Origin: Betaproteobacteria bacterium
GTDB taxonomy: Bacteria; Pseudomonadota; Gammaproteobacteria; Burkholderiales; SG8-39
DNA: 64,000 nt
Assembly: GCA_022340285.1 (NCBI GenBank)
Contig: JAJDOG010000069.1
Coordinates: 1-64,000 of the forward strand
Reading direction: 5' to 3'
In this document: positions 18,797-26,940 of the stretch, piece after piece
Layout: every line of letters begins with the position of its first letter
Numbering within the stretch: position 1 is the stretch's first letter
The notes under the pieces: generated by a model
Databases searched by the model: none
What the model saw: only the letters and a program-made list of their open reading frames with translations
What the model was told of the DNA's origin: nothing
Translations under genes and position numbers: made by a program

Positions 18797-19716
18797 AGGG
18801 TCCTGCGCGGATCGCGCAGCTCGGCGAGAAACGCTTGCGCGGTGGCCGAGAGCTGCTTGCCTGCCGGATAGACGAGAATCCAGCTCTGCCGGAGCGGAAA
18901 GCCCTCGACGTCCAGGCTTATCAGCTCGCCGTCCTGTGCGCCCTCGCCGACCGCATGCTCGGAGAGGATCGCGATGCCGAGGCCGTCGACGATTGCCTGC
19001 TTGATCGCCTCGTCCGAGCCGACCTCCATGCGCACGTTGGGCGTGCAGCCGTGGGCCGCGAAGACCCGTTCCGCCATCATGCGCGTGCCCGAGCCTTCCT
19101 CGCGCATCAGGATCGGCTCCCCCGAAACCTCGCGAAACGCGATCCGGCTCCTCCGCGCGAGCGGGTGGTCCATGCGGGCGTAGAGCCGCAACGGGTTCGG
19201 CGCGAGGGTCTGCGCCACCACGTCAACGTCCTCCGGCGGATTCGAAAAGACGTAGAGATCGTCGCGGTTGCCGGCCAAGCGCTCGAGAAGACTCACGCGA
19301 TTCATGACCGTGAGCGCGATCTCCGCGGCGGGGTAGCGCTCGGAGAATCGCGCGAGCAGGCGCGACGCGAAGTATTTCCCGGAGGTCGTAACCGCCACGC
19401 GCAGCGTGCCGGAAGCCGCCGAGCGCATGCCGGAGAGTCGGCTCTCGACGGCGTCGAGCCGCGCGAAGATATCCCCGCAAGCGGCGCGCAACTCGCGGCC
19501 GGCCGAGGTGAGATGCACGCGCCGGCCGATGATCTCGAAAAGCGGCAATCCGATCGCCTCGGCGAGCTTCTTGACCTGGATCGAAACGGTGGGCTGCGCG
19601 ACGTGCAACTCCTCCGCCGCGCGGGTGAAGTTTCCATGTCGGGCAACCGCCTCGAAGACGGCGAGCTGCGGGAATGTGCCATGCCGGAGGTACCGGCGTA
19701 GCGTGCGGTGCTTCAT
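18793..19716 (-). CDS. LysR-family transcriptional regulator (CbbR-like)
   Basis: The 307-residue protein has the LysR winged helix at the N-terminus (QLAVFEAVARHGNFTRAAEEL; AQPTVSIQVKKLAEAIGLPLFE) and a periplasmic-binding-like effector domain (TTSGKYFASRLLARF; MREEGSGTR; GSDEAIKQAIVDGLGIAILS) that resembles CbbR/CfxR proteins. AGGAG precedes the ATG. What is odd is its leader: a Mn2+-type riboswitch with a terminator lies on the same strand 70-190 bp upstream. No RuBisCO or classic target gene is adjacent. Confidence 0.92.
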   Translation of the reverse strand: MKHRTLRRYLRHGTFPQLAVFEAVARHGNFTRAAEELHVAQPTVSIQVKKLAEAIGLPLFEIIGRRVHLTSAGRELRAACGDIFARLDAVESRLSGMRSAASGTLRVAVTTSGKYFASRLLARFSERYPAAEIALTVMNRVSLLERLAGNRDDLYVFSNPPEDVDVVAQTLAPNPLRLYARMDHPLARRSRIAFREVSGEPILMREEGSGTRMMAERVFAAHGCTPNVRMEVGSDEAIKQAIVDGLGIAILSEHAVGEGAQDGELISLDVEGFPLRQSWILVYPAGKQLSATAQAFLAELRDPRRTL

Positions 19717-19786
19717 GTGCTGCTCCTCGCGCGCGAGTTCCGGGAATGCGCGGCCTTTACCTCAGCCGGAACGGGTCTCGCGCAAA

Positions 19787-19818
19787 CGAAAAGACCTTCG
19801 CCCAACGGGCAAAGGTCT
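19787..19818 (-). terminator. Riboswitch-controlled intrinsic terminator before lysR
   Basis: On the minus strand AGACCTTTGCCC pairs with GGGCGAAGGTCT across a GTT loop (12 pairs, one G-U) and is followed by TTTTCGTTT. Its 5' arm contains the CCTTT that closes helix P1 of the upstream aptamer, so the two folds exclude each other. Metal-bound aptamer should therefore allow read-through into lysR. Confidence 0.82.
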
Positions 19819-19903
19819 CGCTTGCAGCACGCGCTGCCGACAGGCCGGGCGCCTCTCGACGCCGAATTGACGAACCTGCCGCGTGAAGCTACTCCCCTTT
19901 GGA
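19807..19903 (-). ncRNA. yybP-ykoY manganese riboswitch upstream of lysR
   Basis: Read on the minus strand the element has AAAGGGGAGTAGC at its 5' end, CGTCAAUUCGG-like central loop sequence (CGTCAATTCGGC in DNA), and GCGAGACCTTTGCC at its 3' end, the conserved landmarks of the yybP-ykoY class. AAAGG and CCTTT close P1. The class senses Mn2+ and normally precedes MntP, TerC/Alx or P-type ATPase genes. Here the only downstream gene on the strand is the LysR regulator. Confidence 0.85.
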
Positions 19904-20146
19904 GGGACCGCAGTCGATTGCCATTAGACACCCCTCCCGGGGGGTTCGCAAGCCGGGCGCGGATCGGAGCGTGAACGAAAGCGCGTTCCGAAAGGACATC
20001 GCGAAAGAGGTCGATGCATTGCGAAATGCAATAGCCTTCATTGCGTAGCCGAATCGACAATCGAAATGATTGCGAATGTTCGCTTCTGCCGCCCCGTCCG
20101 CCTGCCGATAATCGATGGATTCCCGGTGCAGCCGGGATGGCCCTTT

Positions 20147-20254
20147 CAGAGGGGAGTAGCTCGACTCCGTTGCGTCGTCACCACGAGGCTTGCCGGCCTC
20201 CGGCGCGCGGGCGCCGCCCCGGCGGCGCGAGCGAGACCTTTGCCGGCTACGGCA
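20147..20254 (+). ncRNA. yybP-ykoY manganese riboswitch upstream of terC
   Basis: GGGGAGTAGC at 20151, CGTCACCACGAGGC in the middle and GCGAGACCTTTGCC at 20231 are the conserved class features. P1 forms from CAGAGG (20147) and CCTTTG (20237). A short stem, TGCCG-GCTA-CGGCA, follows directly but is weak as a terminator. The terC Shine-Dalgarno (GGAGG, 20269) may instead be the controlled element, since CCTCC occurs inside the aptamer region. Mn2+ is expected to turn the gene on. Confidence 0.85.
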
Positions 20255-20279
20255 GTTCGGTTTCGCACGGAGGTTACGC

Positions 20280-20954
20280 ATGGAGCTCCTCTCGCCCCAG
20301 TTCTTCTCCGCGCTCGCCGCGATCATCATCATCGATCTGGTGCTCGCCGGAGACAACGCGATCGTGATCGCCCTCGCGGCGCGGCGGTTGCCGCGGCAGC
20401 TGCAGCGGCGCGCGGTCTTCTGGGGTGCGCTGGGCGCGGTGATCGTGCGCACGGCGATGACCGTGGCGGTCGTCTGGCTGCTCAAAGTCCCCGGCCTGCT
20501 GCTCGCGGGAGGACTGCTGCTCGTCTGGATCGCCTACAAGCTCCTGCTGCCTGAGACCGAGCGCGGGCGCCAGCTCGAGGCAAGCGCCGGCTTCTGGGGG
20601 GCGATCAAGACCATCGTCGTGGCCGACGCGGTCATGGGGCTGGACAACGTTCTCGCGGTCGCCGGCGCGGCCCACGGCTCGCAGCTGCTGGTCGTGCTGG
20701 GCTTGCTGATCAGCATCCCGATCGTGGTCTGGGGCTCGACACTCATCCTCGGATGGATCGAGCGGTTTCCGGCCATTGTCTACGTGGGCGCGGGGGTGCT
20801 CGCCTTGACCGCGGCGAAGATGATCACCGCCGAGCCCCTGGTCAAGGACCAGCTCGCGCCTCTCAGCTGGGCGATTCACGGCGCGATCATCGGCGGGGTC
20901 CTGGTGATGGGCTATCTGCAGAACCGGCGGGCAACCGCCACGCAGGACGCGTGA
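20280..20954 (+). CDS. TerC/Alx-family manganese exporter
   Basis: The 224-residue membrane protein has about seven helices and the TerC acidic metal-site motifs IIIIDLVLAGDNAIVIA near the N-terminus and VADAVMGLDNVLAVAGAA in the middle. TerC/Alx/YceF-type proteins export Mn2+ or metallate secreted enzymes. The ATG at 20280 has GGAGG at 7 nt; the longer frame would run through the riboswitch. It is followed after 11 bp by a universal stress protein gene. The yybP-ykoY leader strongly supports a Mn2+ role. Confidence 0.9.
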   Translation: MELLSPQFFSALAAIIIIDLVLAGDNAIVIALAARRLPRQLQRRAVFWGALGAVIVRTAMTVAVVWLLKVPGLLLAGGLLLVWIAYKLLLPETERGRQLEASAGFWGAIKTIVVADAVMGLDNVLAVAGAAHGSQLLVVLGLLISIPIVVWGSTLILGWIERFPAIVYVGAGVLALTAAKMITAEPLVKDQLAPLSWAIHGAIIGGVLVMGYLQNRRATATQDA

Positions 20955-20965
20955 GGGGAGGCGCC

Positions 20966-21472
20966 ATGTTCAAGATCCTGGTTCCCGTGGACGGCTCGAA
21001 GGCTGCGCTGCACGGCGTGCGGCACGCGATCGAGCGTGCGGCCGCACGGCCCGACGCCAGTCTCTGCCTGGTCAACGTCCAGCCTCGGCTGAGCCAGCAT
21101 GTCGGGCGCTACGTTTCGGCGCGCGCACGGCGCGAGGGAATGGCTGCACGCGGAGCGCGAGCCCTGGAGGAGGCGATCCAGCTCGCGGCCGCCAGTGGCA
21201 TTGCGACGCGTACTGCAGTCCTGCGCGGAAGGGTGGCGGATGTCCTGCAGCGTTATGCGCTCGACGAATCCGTGAGCGAGATCGTCGTCGGCGCTGCCGC
21301 CAAGGGCCCGCTGCTCCGGTTCCTCACCGGTTCGGTGACCAGCTCCATCCTGGCGACTGCGTCCGTGCCCGTGGCCGTGGTCGCCGCGCCACCGTTATCA
21401 CCCTTGCAGCGTTACGGCATTCCGGCCGGCGTGGGACTCGGGTTGGTCGCGCTGATTCTCGCCAGCGAGTAG
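20966..21472 (+). CDS. Universal stress protein (UspA family), possibly membrane-tethered
   Basis: The 168-residue protein opens with FKILVPVDGSKAALHGVRHA and has the nucleotide-loop region IVVGAAAKGPLLRFLTGSV followed by SVPVAVVAAPP, typical of UspA domains. Unlike most family members it adds a hydrophobic C-terminal stretch (YGIPAGVGLGLVALILASE) that could anchor it. It follows terC by 11 bp with GGGGAGG as ribosome site, so it belongs to the same Mn2+-controlled transcript (inference). Confidence 0.85.
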   Translation: MFKILVPVDGSKAALHGVRHAIERAAARPDASLCLVNVQPRLSQHVGRYVSARARREGMAARGARALEEAIQLAAASGIATRTAVLRGRVADVLQRYALDESVSEIVVGAAAKGPLLRFLTGSVTSSILATASVPVAVVAAPPLSPLQRYGIPAGVGLGLVALILASE

Positions 21473-21572
21473 GTCGGCATTGCCATCGCGGCCGCCCTAG
21501 CTTACCGGGGCCCGGTCCTCGAAGCGTGCGTACACGTACAATGTGCCGCGCATTGCTCGACCGGAGGCTCGC

Positions 21573-23375
21573 ATGGCGGCGGAGCCGCACGTTTCGCACA
21601 CGTCGCGAGATGCGCCTGGAAACTTCCAGGTCGCCGGGTGGCGTGTTGAGCCGGCGACCTGTCGGATCAGCCGGGGTGACGAGTCGATCAAGCTCGAGCC
21701 CAAGGTCATGGACCTGCTTGTCTACCTTGCATCCCGGCGGGGCAAGCTGCTGTCTCGCGAGGAGCTGGAAGCGACCGTCTGGCCCGGCGTCGTCGTCGGA
21801 TACGATGCACTCACCAACGCAATAATCAAGCTGCGCAAGGCGCTCGACGACGACAGCAAGCATCCTCGCATCATCGAGACCATTTCGAAGAAGGGTTACA
21901 GGCTGATTGCCGCGGTCGCCGACGTACCGCCGCAGACGCAGACATTGCCGGGCTCCCCCGGACTCTCGATAGCCAGCGACGTCGCGGATTCCTCGGACGC
22001 AAGCTCCACGCCCGAGCAACCCCCCCGCCCGTCACGTGGGCCGATCGTCGTGGGGATGCTTGTGGTCCTCACCATCGCAGGATTCATCGTGGCGATGGCC
22101 CTGCGCTCGGTCAAACCGGGCGCGCCGACCGACACGGTCACGCTGTTGGTGCCGGACAAGCCATCGATCGCGGTTCTACCGTTCACCAACATCGGCGCCA
22201 ATCCCGCGAAAGAGTACTTCAGCGACGGTATCACGGAAGACATCATCACCGATCTTTCCAGGATTTCCGGCCTGTTCGTGATCGCGCGCAACTCGACGTT
22301 CCGCTACAAGGACACGGCCGTCGACCCGCGGCGCGTGGCCGCGGAGCTCGGCGTCCGCTACGTCCTTTCAGGGAGCGTACGCAGGGAGCGCTCCGACATT
22401 CGCATCAACGTCCGGCTAGTCGATGCCGTGACTGCTCAGCAGATCTGGGCGGAGCGTTACGACGGAAAGCTCGCGGACGTATTCAGACTTCAGGCAGAAG
22501 TCGCGGGGAAGGTAAGGACCGCCCTGGCGGTCAAGCTCACCGCAACCGAGCAGAGCCTCATCGCCAGCAAGGTGACGGAAAACCCCGCCGCGTACGACGC
22601 GTACTTGAAGGGCTGGCGTCACTATCTCCGACGCCGGCCCGACGATTTCCGTCAGGCGATCGCCGAATTCGAGAAGGCGATCGATCTCGATCCGAATTAC
22701 GCACGGGCGCACGCGGGCCTCGCGGCGACCTACTGGCAAACCACCAGGCGGTTGTGGCACGAACATGTCGGAATGCCTCGCTGGCACGAGACCTGGGCAG
22801 CGGCGGAGCAGCACCTTGCGAAGGCGATGCGCGATCCGACGTCACTTGCTTACCAGGTTGCAGCGGACATCCATGCGCAAGCGCGAAGGTACGACGAGGC
22901 CATCGTCGATGCCGAGCACGCAGTCGAAATCGACCCGAACGACGCAGATGGCTACGTCGAGCTTGCAGGGGTATTGACGCTTTCCGGTCGGGCAAGCGAG
23001 GCACCGGTCCTGATCGAGCGAGCCATGCGGCTCAACCCGCACTACCCCGCTTTCTATCGCTACTACGTCGGCCTCGCCCGTTTCGGCCTCGGTCAGTTCG
23101 GAGAGGCGGCGGAGCCGCTAAGAGAGGCCATCGCACTGAACCCCGACGATCCGTGGCCGTATAGGCTGCTTCTGGCGGTCGACGGGCATCTCGGCAATAC
23201 CGACGAAGCGAATCAGATCCTCCGCAAGCTTCGTGAACCTTCGGTCACGCGCGGATACCAGGGTTACATGGATCCGCTCACGATCCGGGGAACGGCGTTC
23301 TGGCTGCCGTTCAAGCAACCCGCCGATGTCGCCCGGCTGGCAGAGGGCCTGCGTCTCGCCAACGTGCCCGACTGA
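21573..23375 (+). CDS. CadC-like winged-helix, TolB-like and TPR membrane protein
   Basis: The 600-residue protein has a cytoplasmic OmpR/CadC winged helix (LEPKVMDLLVYLASRRGKLL; IKLRKALDDDSKHPRIIETI), one membrane helix near residue 160 (VVGMLVVLTIAGFIVAMAL), a TolB/FlgO-like domain (KPSIAVLPFTNIGANPAKEY; GVRYVLSGSVRRE) and C-terminal TPRs (IAEFEKAIDLDPNYARAHAG). This is the plan of ToxR/CadC-type one-component sensors with a periplasmic protein-binding region. ATG at 21573 follows GGAGG; an in-frame GTG lies 10 codons upstream. Target genes unknown. Confidence 0.85.
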   Translation: MAAEPHVSHTSRDAPGNFQVAGWRVEPATCRISRGDESIKLEPKVMDLLVYLASRRGKLLSREELEATVWPGVVVGYDALTNAIIKLRKALDDDSKHPRIIETISKKGYRLIAAVADVPPQTQTLPGSPGLSIASDVADSSDASSTPEQPPRPSRGPIVVGMLVVLTIAGFIVAMALRSVKPGAPTDTVTLLVPDKPSIAVLPFTNIGANPAKEYFSDGITEDIITDLSRISGLFVIARNSTFRYKDTAVDPRRVAAELGVRYVLSGSVRRERSDIRINVRLVDAVTAQQIWAERYDGKLADVFRLQAEVAGKVRTALAVKLTATEQSLIASKVTENPAAYDAYLKGWRHYLRRRPDDFRQAIAEFEKAIDLDPNYARAHAGLAATYWQTTRRLWHEHVGMPRWHETWAAAEQHLAKAMRDPTSLAYQVAADIHAQARRYDEAIVDAEHAVEIDPNDADGYVELAGVLTLSGRASEAPVLIERAMRLNPHYPAFYRYYVGLARFGLGQFGEAAEPLREAIALNPDDPWPYRLLLAVDGHLGNTDEANQILRKLREPSVTRGYQGYMDPLTIRGTAFWLPFKQPADVARLAEGLRLANVPD

Positions 23376-23387
23376 CTGAGCGGCGCA

Positions 23388-23414
23388 GCCGGTGCGGTCC
23401 CGGACCGCACCGGC
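23388..23414. terminator. Perfect 13-bp palindrome between convergent genes
   Basis: GCCGGTGCGGTCC is followed by one C and its exact reverse complement. It begins 12 bp after the TPR gene stop and lies 52 bp from the convergent cupin gene stop. There is no T-tract on either side, so it may act as a transcript end-stabilising hairpin or a factor-assisted terminator. Confidence 0.5.
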
Positions 23415-23466
23415 GCTTGGCATGACGTTCATGGGTCGCCGTGTATTGCGCCCGCATCGCCCACTT

Positions 23467-23928
23467 CTACTGGGTCGCGACAGGCGCCGGTTCGACGAAG
23501 CGATGATATTCGAGCGGCCCGGTTGCCGTGATCTGCACCATCACCGGCTCGCCCTTCGTGGCGACGTAATGCGGCGCGCCCGCGGGCTCAGTGTAGAAGC
23601 TTCCGGCAGAGAGCGCCTTGAGCTTCGCATCGTCGAAATGCGTTCCCCACCCCACGTACCAAGTGCCCGAGAGGACCGTGTAAGTCCGCTCGTCGCGATG
23701 CGTATGGGCGCGAATGACGAAGTTGGGCGGAAACTTCACCCGGTAGACAAGAGGCCCGGGCGCCTTGCGGTTGCCCACGATGAAGGCCACCTCGAGTCCG
23801 GGGGTCCGTCCGGGTACCCATTTCAATTCCTCGGGCGAGACGGTGCGACCAGCTTCCTGGGCAAGGACCACGGTCGCAACGAGGCACATTGCAACGGCCG
23901 CGGCAAGTCGTGCGTGAATAGCTCGCAT
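23467..23928 (-). CDS. Exported cupin-domain protein
   Basis: The 153-residue precursor has a signal peptide (RLAAAVAMCLVATVVLAQ, cleavage near residue 23) and one cupin barrel with metal-site motifs FVIRAHTHRDERTYTVLSG and EPAGAPHYVATKGEP. The start is the ATG with AAAGGAGG at 4-5 nt; an open frame upstream lacks features. It lies 43 bp downstream of a secreted metallo-beta-lactamase-fold gene on the same strand. Periplasmic enzyme or binding function unknown. Confidence 0.8.
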   Translation of the reverse strand: MRAIHARLAAAVAMCLVATVVLAQEAGRTVSPEELKWVPGRTPGLEVAFIVGNRKAPGPLVYRVKFPPNFVIRAHTHRDERTYTVLSGTWYVGWGTHFDDAKLKALSAGSFYTEPAGAPHYVATKGEPVMVQITATGPLEYHRFVEPAPVATQ

Positions 23929-23971
23929 GGATACCTCCTTTAGCGTGAGCGCGCTGGCGCGCGCGGGTGAA

Positions 23972-24817
23972 TCAGTACCGGACTGCCTGTCCCGGCTTGA
24001 CATCGAGCATCTTGATTGGCGAATCCCCGAGCGCCGCCTTGAGCTCGGCTGGCGTCCGATTGATGATCGGGTACGTGCCGTAGTGAACCGGGATCACTTC
24101 CTTCGGCTTGATCAGCTCCCGAAGGGCATAGGCCGCGGCTTGCGGATCCATGGTGTAGTGACCGCCAATCGGCACCATCGCGAGATCGGGGTGGTAGAAC
24201 CTTTGGATCAGCGCCATGTCGCCGAACACGTCGGTGTCGCCCGAGAAGTAGATGCGGAATCCGTTCTCGAGCTCGATTACGTACCCTACGGCGACGCCGC
24301 CTTCCAGAAACCTCGGCGCGCCGCCCTTGATGCGATCCGGACTGAAATAGCTCAAGTCGACCGTCGAGCTGTGCTCGGCGGGAACCATGTGGATCTTGAT
24401 GTCGCGCCCGATTGGCGTGATCGTGCCGCCCTTGTTCATGGCGATGCTCTTCTTCGCATCCAGCAGGCCCATGTGGACCAGCTGGAGGGCGAACTCGAAG
24501 TTCGCGACGACCACTGCGCCCGAGATCTTCGCCAGCGCCACGAGGTCGTGGATGTGATCGCCGTGGCCGTGCGTGACCAGAATCAGGTCGACCTTCCCGA
24601 GCGCCTTGAGATCCTTGTACTTGGGTGGAGCGGTGGGCGTCCTCGTCAGCGCGGGGTCGATCATGATCACCTTCCCGGTCGGGGTCGTAATGCGGGTGGT
24701 CGAGTGCCCGAGCCAGAGGATCTCGATTCCTTCTGCCGCAGCGGCTCGAGACAACATGAGCACCGCGAGCATGGCGAGAAAGGTTGCGCAGTAAAGCAGG
24801 GAAGCTCGGATCCTCAT
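23972..24817 (-). CDS. Exported metallo-beta-lactamase-fold hydrolase (UlaG/YtkL-like)
   Basis: The 281-residue precursor carries a signal peptide (LLYCATFLAMLAVLMLSRAAA) and then the metal-dependent hydrolase pattern of the UPF0173/UlaG branch: LGHSTTRITTPTGKVIMIDP, VTHGHGDHIHD, MVPAEHSSTV, FSGDTDVFGDM and IPVHYGTYP. Most relatives are cytoplasmic, so export is notable. The ATG is preceded by GGAGGAGAAAG. It sits upstream of the exported cupin gene with 43 bp between them. Confidence 0.83.
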   Translation of the reverse strand: MRIRASLLYCATFLAMLAVLMLSRAAAAEGIEILWLGHSTTRITTPTGKVIMIDPALTRTPTAPPKYKDLKALGKVDLILVTHGHGDHIHDLVALAKISGAVVVANFEFALQLVHMGLLDAKKSIAMNKGGTITPIGRDIKIHMVPAEHSSTVDLSYFSPDRIKGGAPRFLEGGVAVGYVIELENGFRIYFSGDTDVFGDMALIQRFYHPDLAMVPIGGHYTMDPQAAAYALRELIKPKEVIPVHYGTYPIINRTPAELKAALGDSPIKMLDVKPGQAVRY

Positions 24818-25033
24818 GGCTTTCTCCTCCTTATCTTCCGCCTGGGGCGCGGGCTCGCGCCGATCGTCATCGACCAGGCGGCTACACAAATACATGAATT
24901 TCTTGGAAAAGTTACGCCGGAACGACGACGTTTTGACGCTCTTCTTGCGCCCAGCACCGCGGCGCGGCTTGGCGGTGCGCAGATGTTCGAATACCCGCTA
25001 TCGGAAACGTAGCGGTCGCCGTCTACCAGACAT

Positions 25034-26065
25034 TCAGCTTTCGCCGAGCATCGCCTTCAGCACATTCACGTTCGCCCGCCCGGGTTTGAGTTCGCGGCGC
25101 TTGATCCGCGCCGTCAATTCCAGGATCGCCGCGTTGACCGGCGCAGTCTTGCCGAGGCGTTCTTGTTGCTCGACCACCCAGCCGTTGACGTCGCCCACCT
25201 CGCTCCTGCGGTTCTTCATCATGTCCTGCAGGATCGTGGTGATGGTATCGGGCAGGATGTACGTGCTGGTCAGCTTATCGAGCAGCAGTTCAACCAGATT
25301 GTCGGAATTCCGCGCCTCGTCTTCGCTCAGCCCGAAGATCGGCTCGATCCGGTAGCCCAGATCCTGACCTGCCGCCAGCGCTTCCGAGCCCGAACGGAGC
25401 ATCATCTCGCGCATGTCCGGCGTATCGGCCGCCACCGCGATCGGCACCCCGAATATCGCCGTAGTCGCGAGAGTGGTGCAGTTGCTGATCAGCTTCATCC
25501 ATTTGGCCGAGCGGATGTCCGAGGAAATCACCACGGTCCCCGAATGCGCCAGCAGTTCCTGGATCTCGGCCTCGCGGCCGACGGTCGCCTCATGGACGCC
25601 GCCGACGGCGAACCAAGACCGGTCGTGCGGCGATTGCCGCTGCACGATGCCGGGATCGAACATCTGGGACGATATCTCGATGACGCAGCCTATCGTGCGC
25701 TCCGGGCCGACCACATCGGCGATGGCGTCAACGGTCATGCCGTTCTGGACGCCGGCCAGCAATCCGTCGGGTTGCAGGTATGGCTCGATGAGCTGGCACG
25801 CCCAGCGCGTGTCATAGGCTTTCATCAGCAGGAGCACGACGTCGAACTTCTCGTCGAAAGTGCAAACATCGCACAGATGGTAAGCACGGACGGCAGTTTG
25901 GACCGTCTCCTTGGGCATTTCGATGCGTACGCCATTCTTGCGCATCGCCTGGACATGCTCAGGCCACTGATCGATGAGCACGACATCGAGGCCGGCATTG
26001 GTCAGATCGGCAGCGATGGACGCGCCGTTGGCGCCCGTCCCGAGCACGGCAATCTTCTTGCTCAT
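25034..26065 (-). CDS. Ketopantoate reductase (ApbA/PanE) family oxidoreductase
   Basis: The 343-residue protein starts with an NADP Rossmann turn, [17 protein letters not shown], and has [19 protein letters not shown] and [20 protein letters not shown], the family's catalytic-Lys region, followed by the helical C-terminal domain ending in [10 protein letters not shown]. At 343 residues it is longer than PanE (about 300). Many paralogues reduce other 2-keto acids, so pantoate synthesis is not assured. It lies 26 bp downstream of the polyphosphate glucokinase gene. ATG follows GGGGAAAG. Confidence 0.82.
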   Translation of the reverse strand: MSKKIAVLGTGANGASIAADLTNAGLDVVLIDQWPEHVQAMRKNGVRIEMPKETVQTAVRAYHLCDVCTFDEKFDVVLLLMKAYDTRWACQLIEPYLQPDGLLAGVQNGMTVDAIADVVGPERTIGCVIEISSQMFDPGIVQRQSPHDRSWFAVGGVHEATVGREAEIQELLAHSGTVVISSDIRSAKWMKLISNCTTLATTAIFGVPIAVAADTPDMREMMLRSGSEALAAGQDLGYRIEPIFGLSEDEARNSDNLVELLLDKLTSTYILPDTITTILQDMMKNRRSEVGDVNGWVVEQQERLGKTAPVNAAILELTARIKRRELKPGRANVNVLKAMLGES

Positions 26066-26091
26066 CGTCTTTCCCCTTCGGCCGGATCGAA

Positions 26092-26859
26092 TCAGCCGAG
26101 CGAGCGCTTGCCGCGCATGCGCTCGCGTTCGTGCTCGAACGACAGCGCTGCGCCGATGATGCCGGCATCGTTGCGCAGCTTCGCGGGCACGACGCGCGCC
26201 GGGACGGTCAGGCGCGGCAGGAACTTCTCCTGCTTCTTGCTGACCCCGCCGCCGATGATGAAGAGATCCGGCCAGAAATAGCGGTGCAGGGCGAGCAGGT
26301 AGGTGTCGACGCGCTTCGCCCACTTCTTCCAGCTCAGGCTCTTCGCGACGCGCACGCTCTCGGCGGCCCACTTTTCGGCCTCCTTGCCGCGCACCTCCAT
26401 GTGGCCGAGCTCGGTGTTGGGCACGAGGTGCCCGTTGATGAAGAGCGCGGTGCCGATGCCCGTGCCCAGCGTCACCATGATCACCAGGCCTGATTTTCCG
26501 CGGCCGGCGCCGAAATGCATCTCGGCATAGCCCGCCGCGTCCGCGTCGTTGATCACGCTCACCGCGCAGCGCGACGCCGCGCGGAAACGCTCGACCGCGC
26601 TCACATCCAGCCAGCGCTTCGAGATATTGGCCGCGGTGCGCAGCCGGCCCTGCTGGACCACGGCCGGCATCGCACAGCCCAGCGGCCCTTTCCAACCGAA
26701 GTGTCGAACGACCTCGCCGACCGTATCCGCCACTGCCGTCGGCGTGGCAGGTTGCGGCGTCGCGATGCGGTGTCGCTCCGCAAGCAGCTTGCCGTTGCGT
26801 GTATCGACCGGAGCGCCCTTGATGCCGGTCCCGCCGATGTCGATCCCGAGGATTTCGAT
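26092..26859 (-). CDS. ppgK: Polyphosphate glucokinase (ROK family), apparent ATC start
   Basis: Reading from ATC at 26859 gives 255 residues starting with [16 protein letters not shown], the phosphate-binding loop expected at the extreme N-terminus of PpgK, then [25 protein letters not shown] and [20 protein letters not shown]. The enzyme phosphorylates glucose with polyphosphate or ATP. No ATG, GTG or TTG occurs between the in-frame TAG (26868 region) and residue 43, a GTG that would delete the nucleotide loop. AGGAGG sits 5 nt before ATC. So it is either a rare ATC start or a G-to-C change or error in ATG. Confidence 0.85.
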   Translation of the reverse strand: MEILGIDIGGTGIKGAPVDTRNGKLLAERHRIATPQPATPTAVADTVGEVVRHFGWKGPLGCAMPAVVQQGRLRTAANISKRWLDVSAVERFRAASRCAVSVINDADAAGYAEMHFGAGRGKSGLVIMVTLGTGIGTALFINGHLVPNTELGHMEVRGKEAEKWAAESVRVAKSLSWKKWAKRVDTYLLALHRYFWPDLFIIGGGVSKKQEKFLPRLTVPARVVPAKLRNDAGIIGAALSFEHERERMRGKRSLG

Positions 26860-26940
26860 GGCCCCCTCCTACGCCGTGGTGCCCGTGCCGACGCGCGGAA
26901 GTCGCAGTGTAACGCGACCGCGCGAGCACCGTGGTGGGGA

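Larger units (their letters stand above)
19717..20279. other. 563-bp divergent leader region, lysR / terC
   Basis: The region holds two yybP-ykoY aptamers pointing away from each other (minus strand 19811-19902; plus strand 20147-20242), a minus-strand intrinsic terminator (19787-19818) and, between the aptamers, about 240 bp that must contain both promoters. Open frames across it are not supported; the minus-strand 19713-20060 frame would translate through the aptamer. Confidence 0.75.

Noticed and set aside
19713-20060. Minus-strand 115-codon frame before lysR
   Set aside because: It runs through the riboswitch aptamer and terminator and has no domain features or ribosome site.
25034-26929. 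A single 631-codon frame joining the ketopantoate-reductase gene to upstream sequence
   Set aside because: The upstream part is out of frame with the ppgK gene that covers it and has no motifs. A strong ribosome site precedes the internal ATG at 26065.
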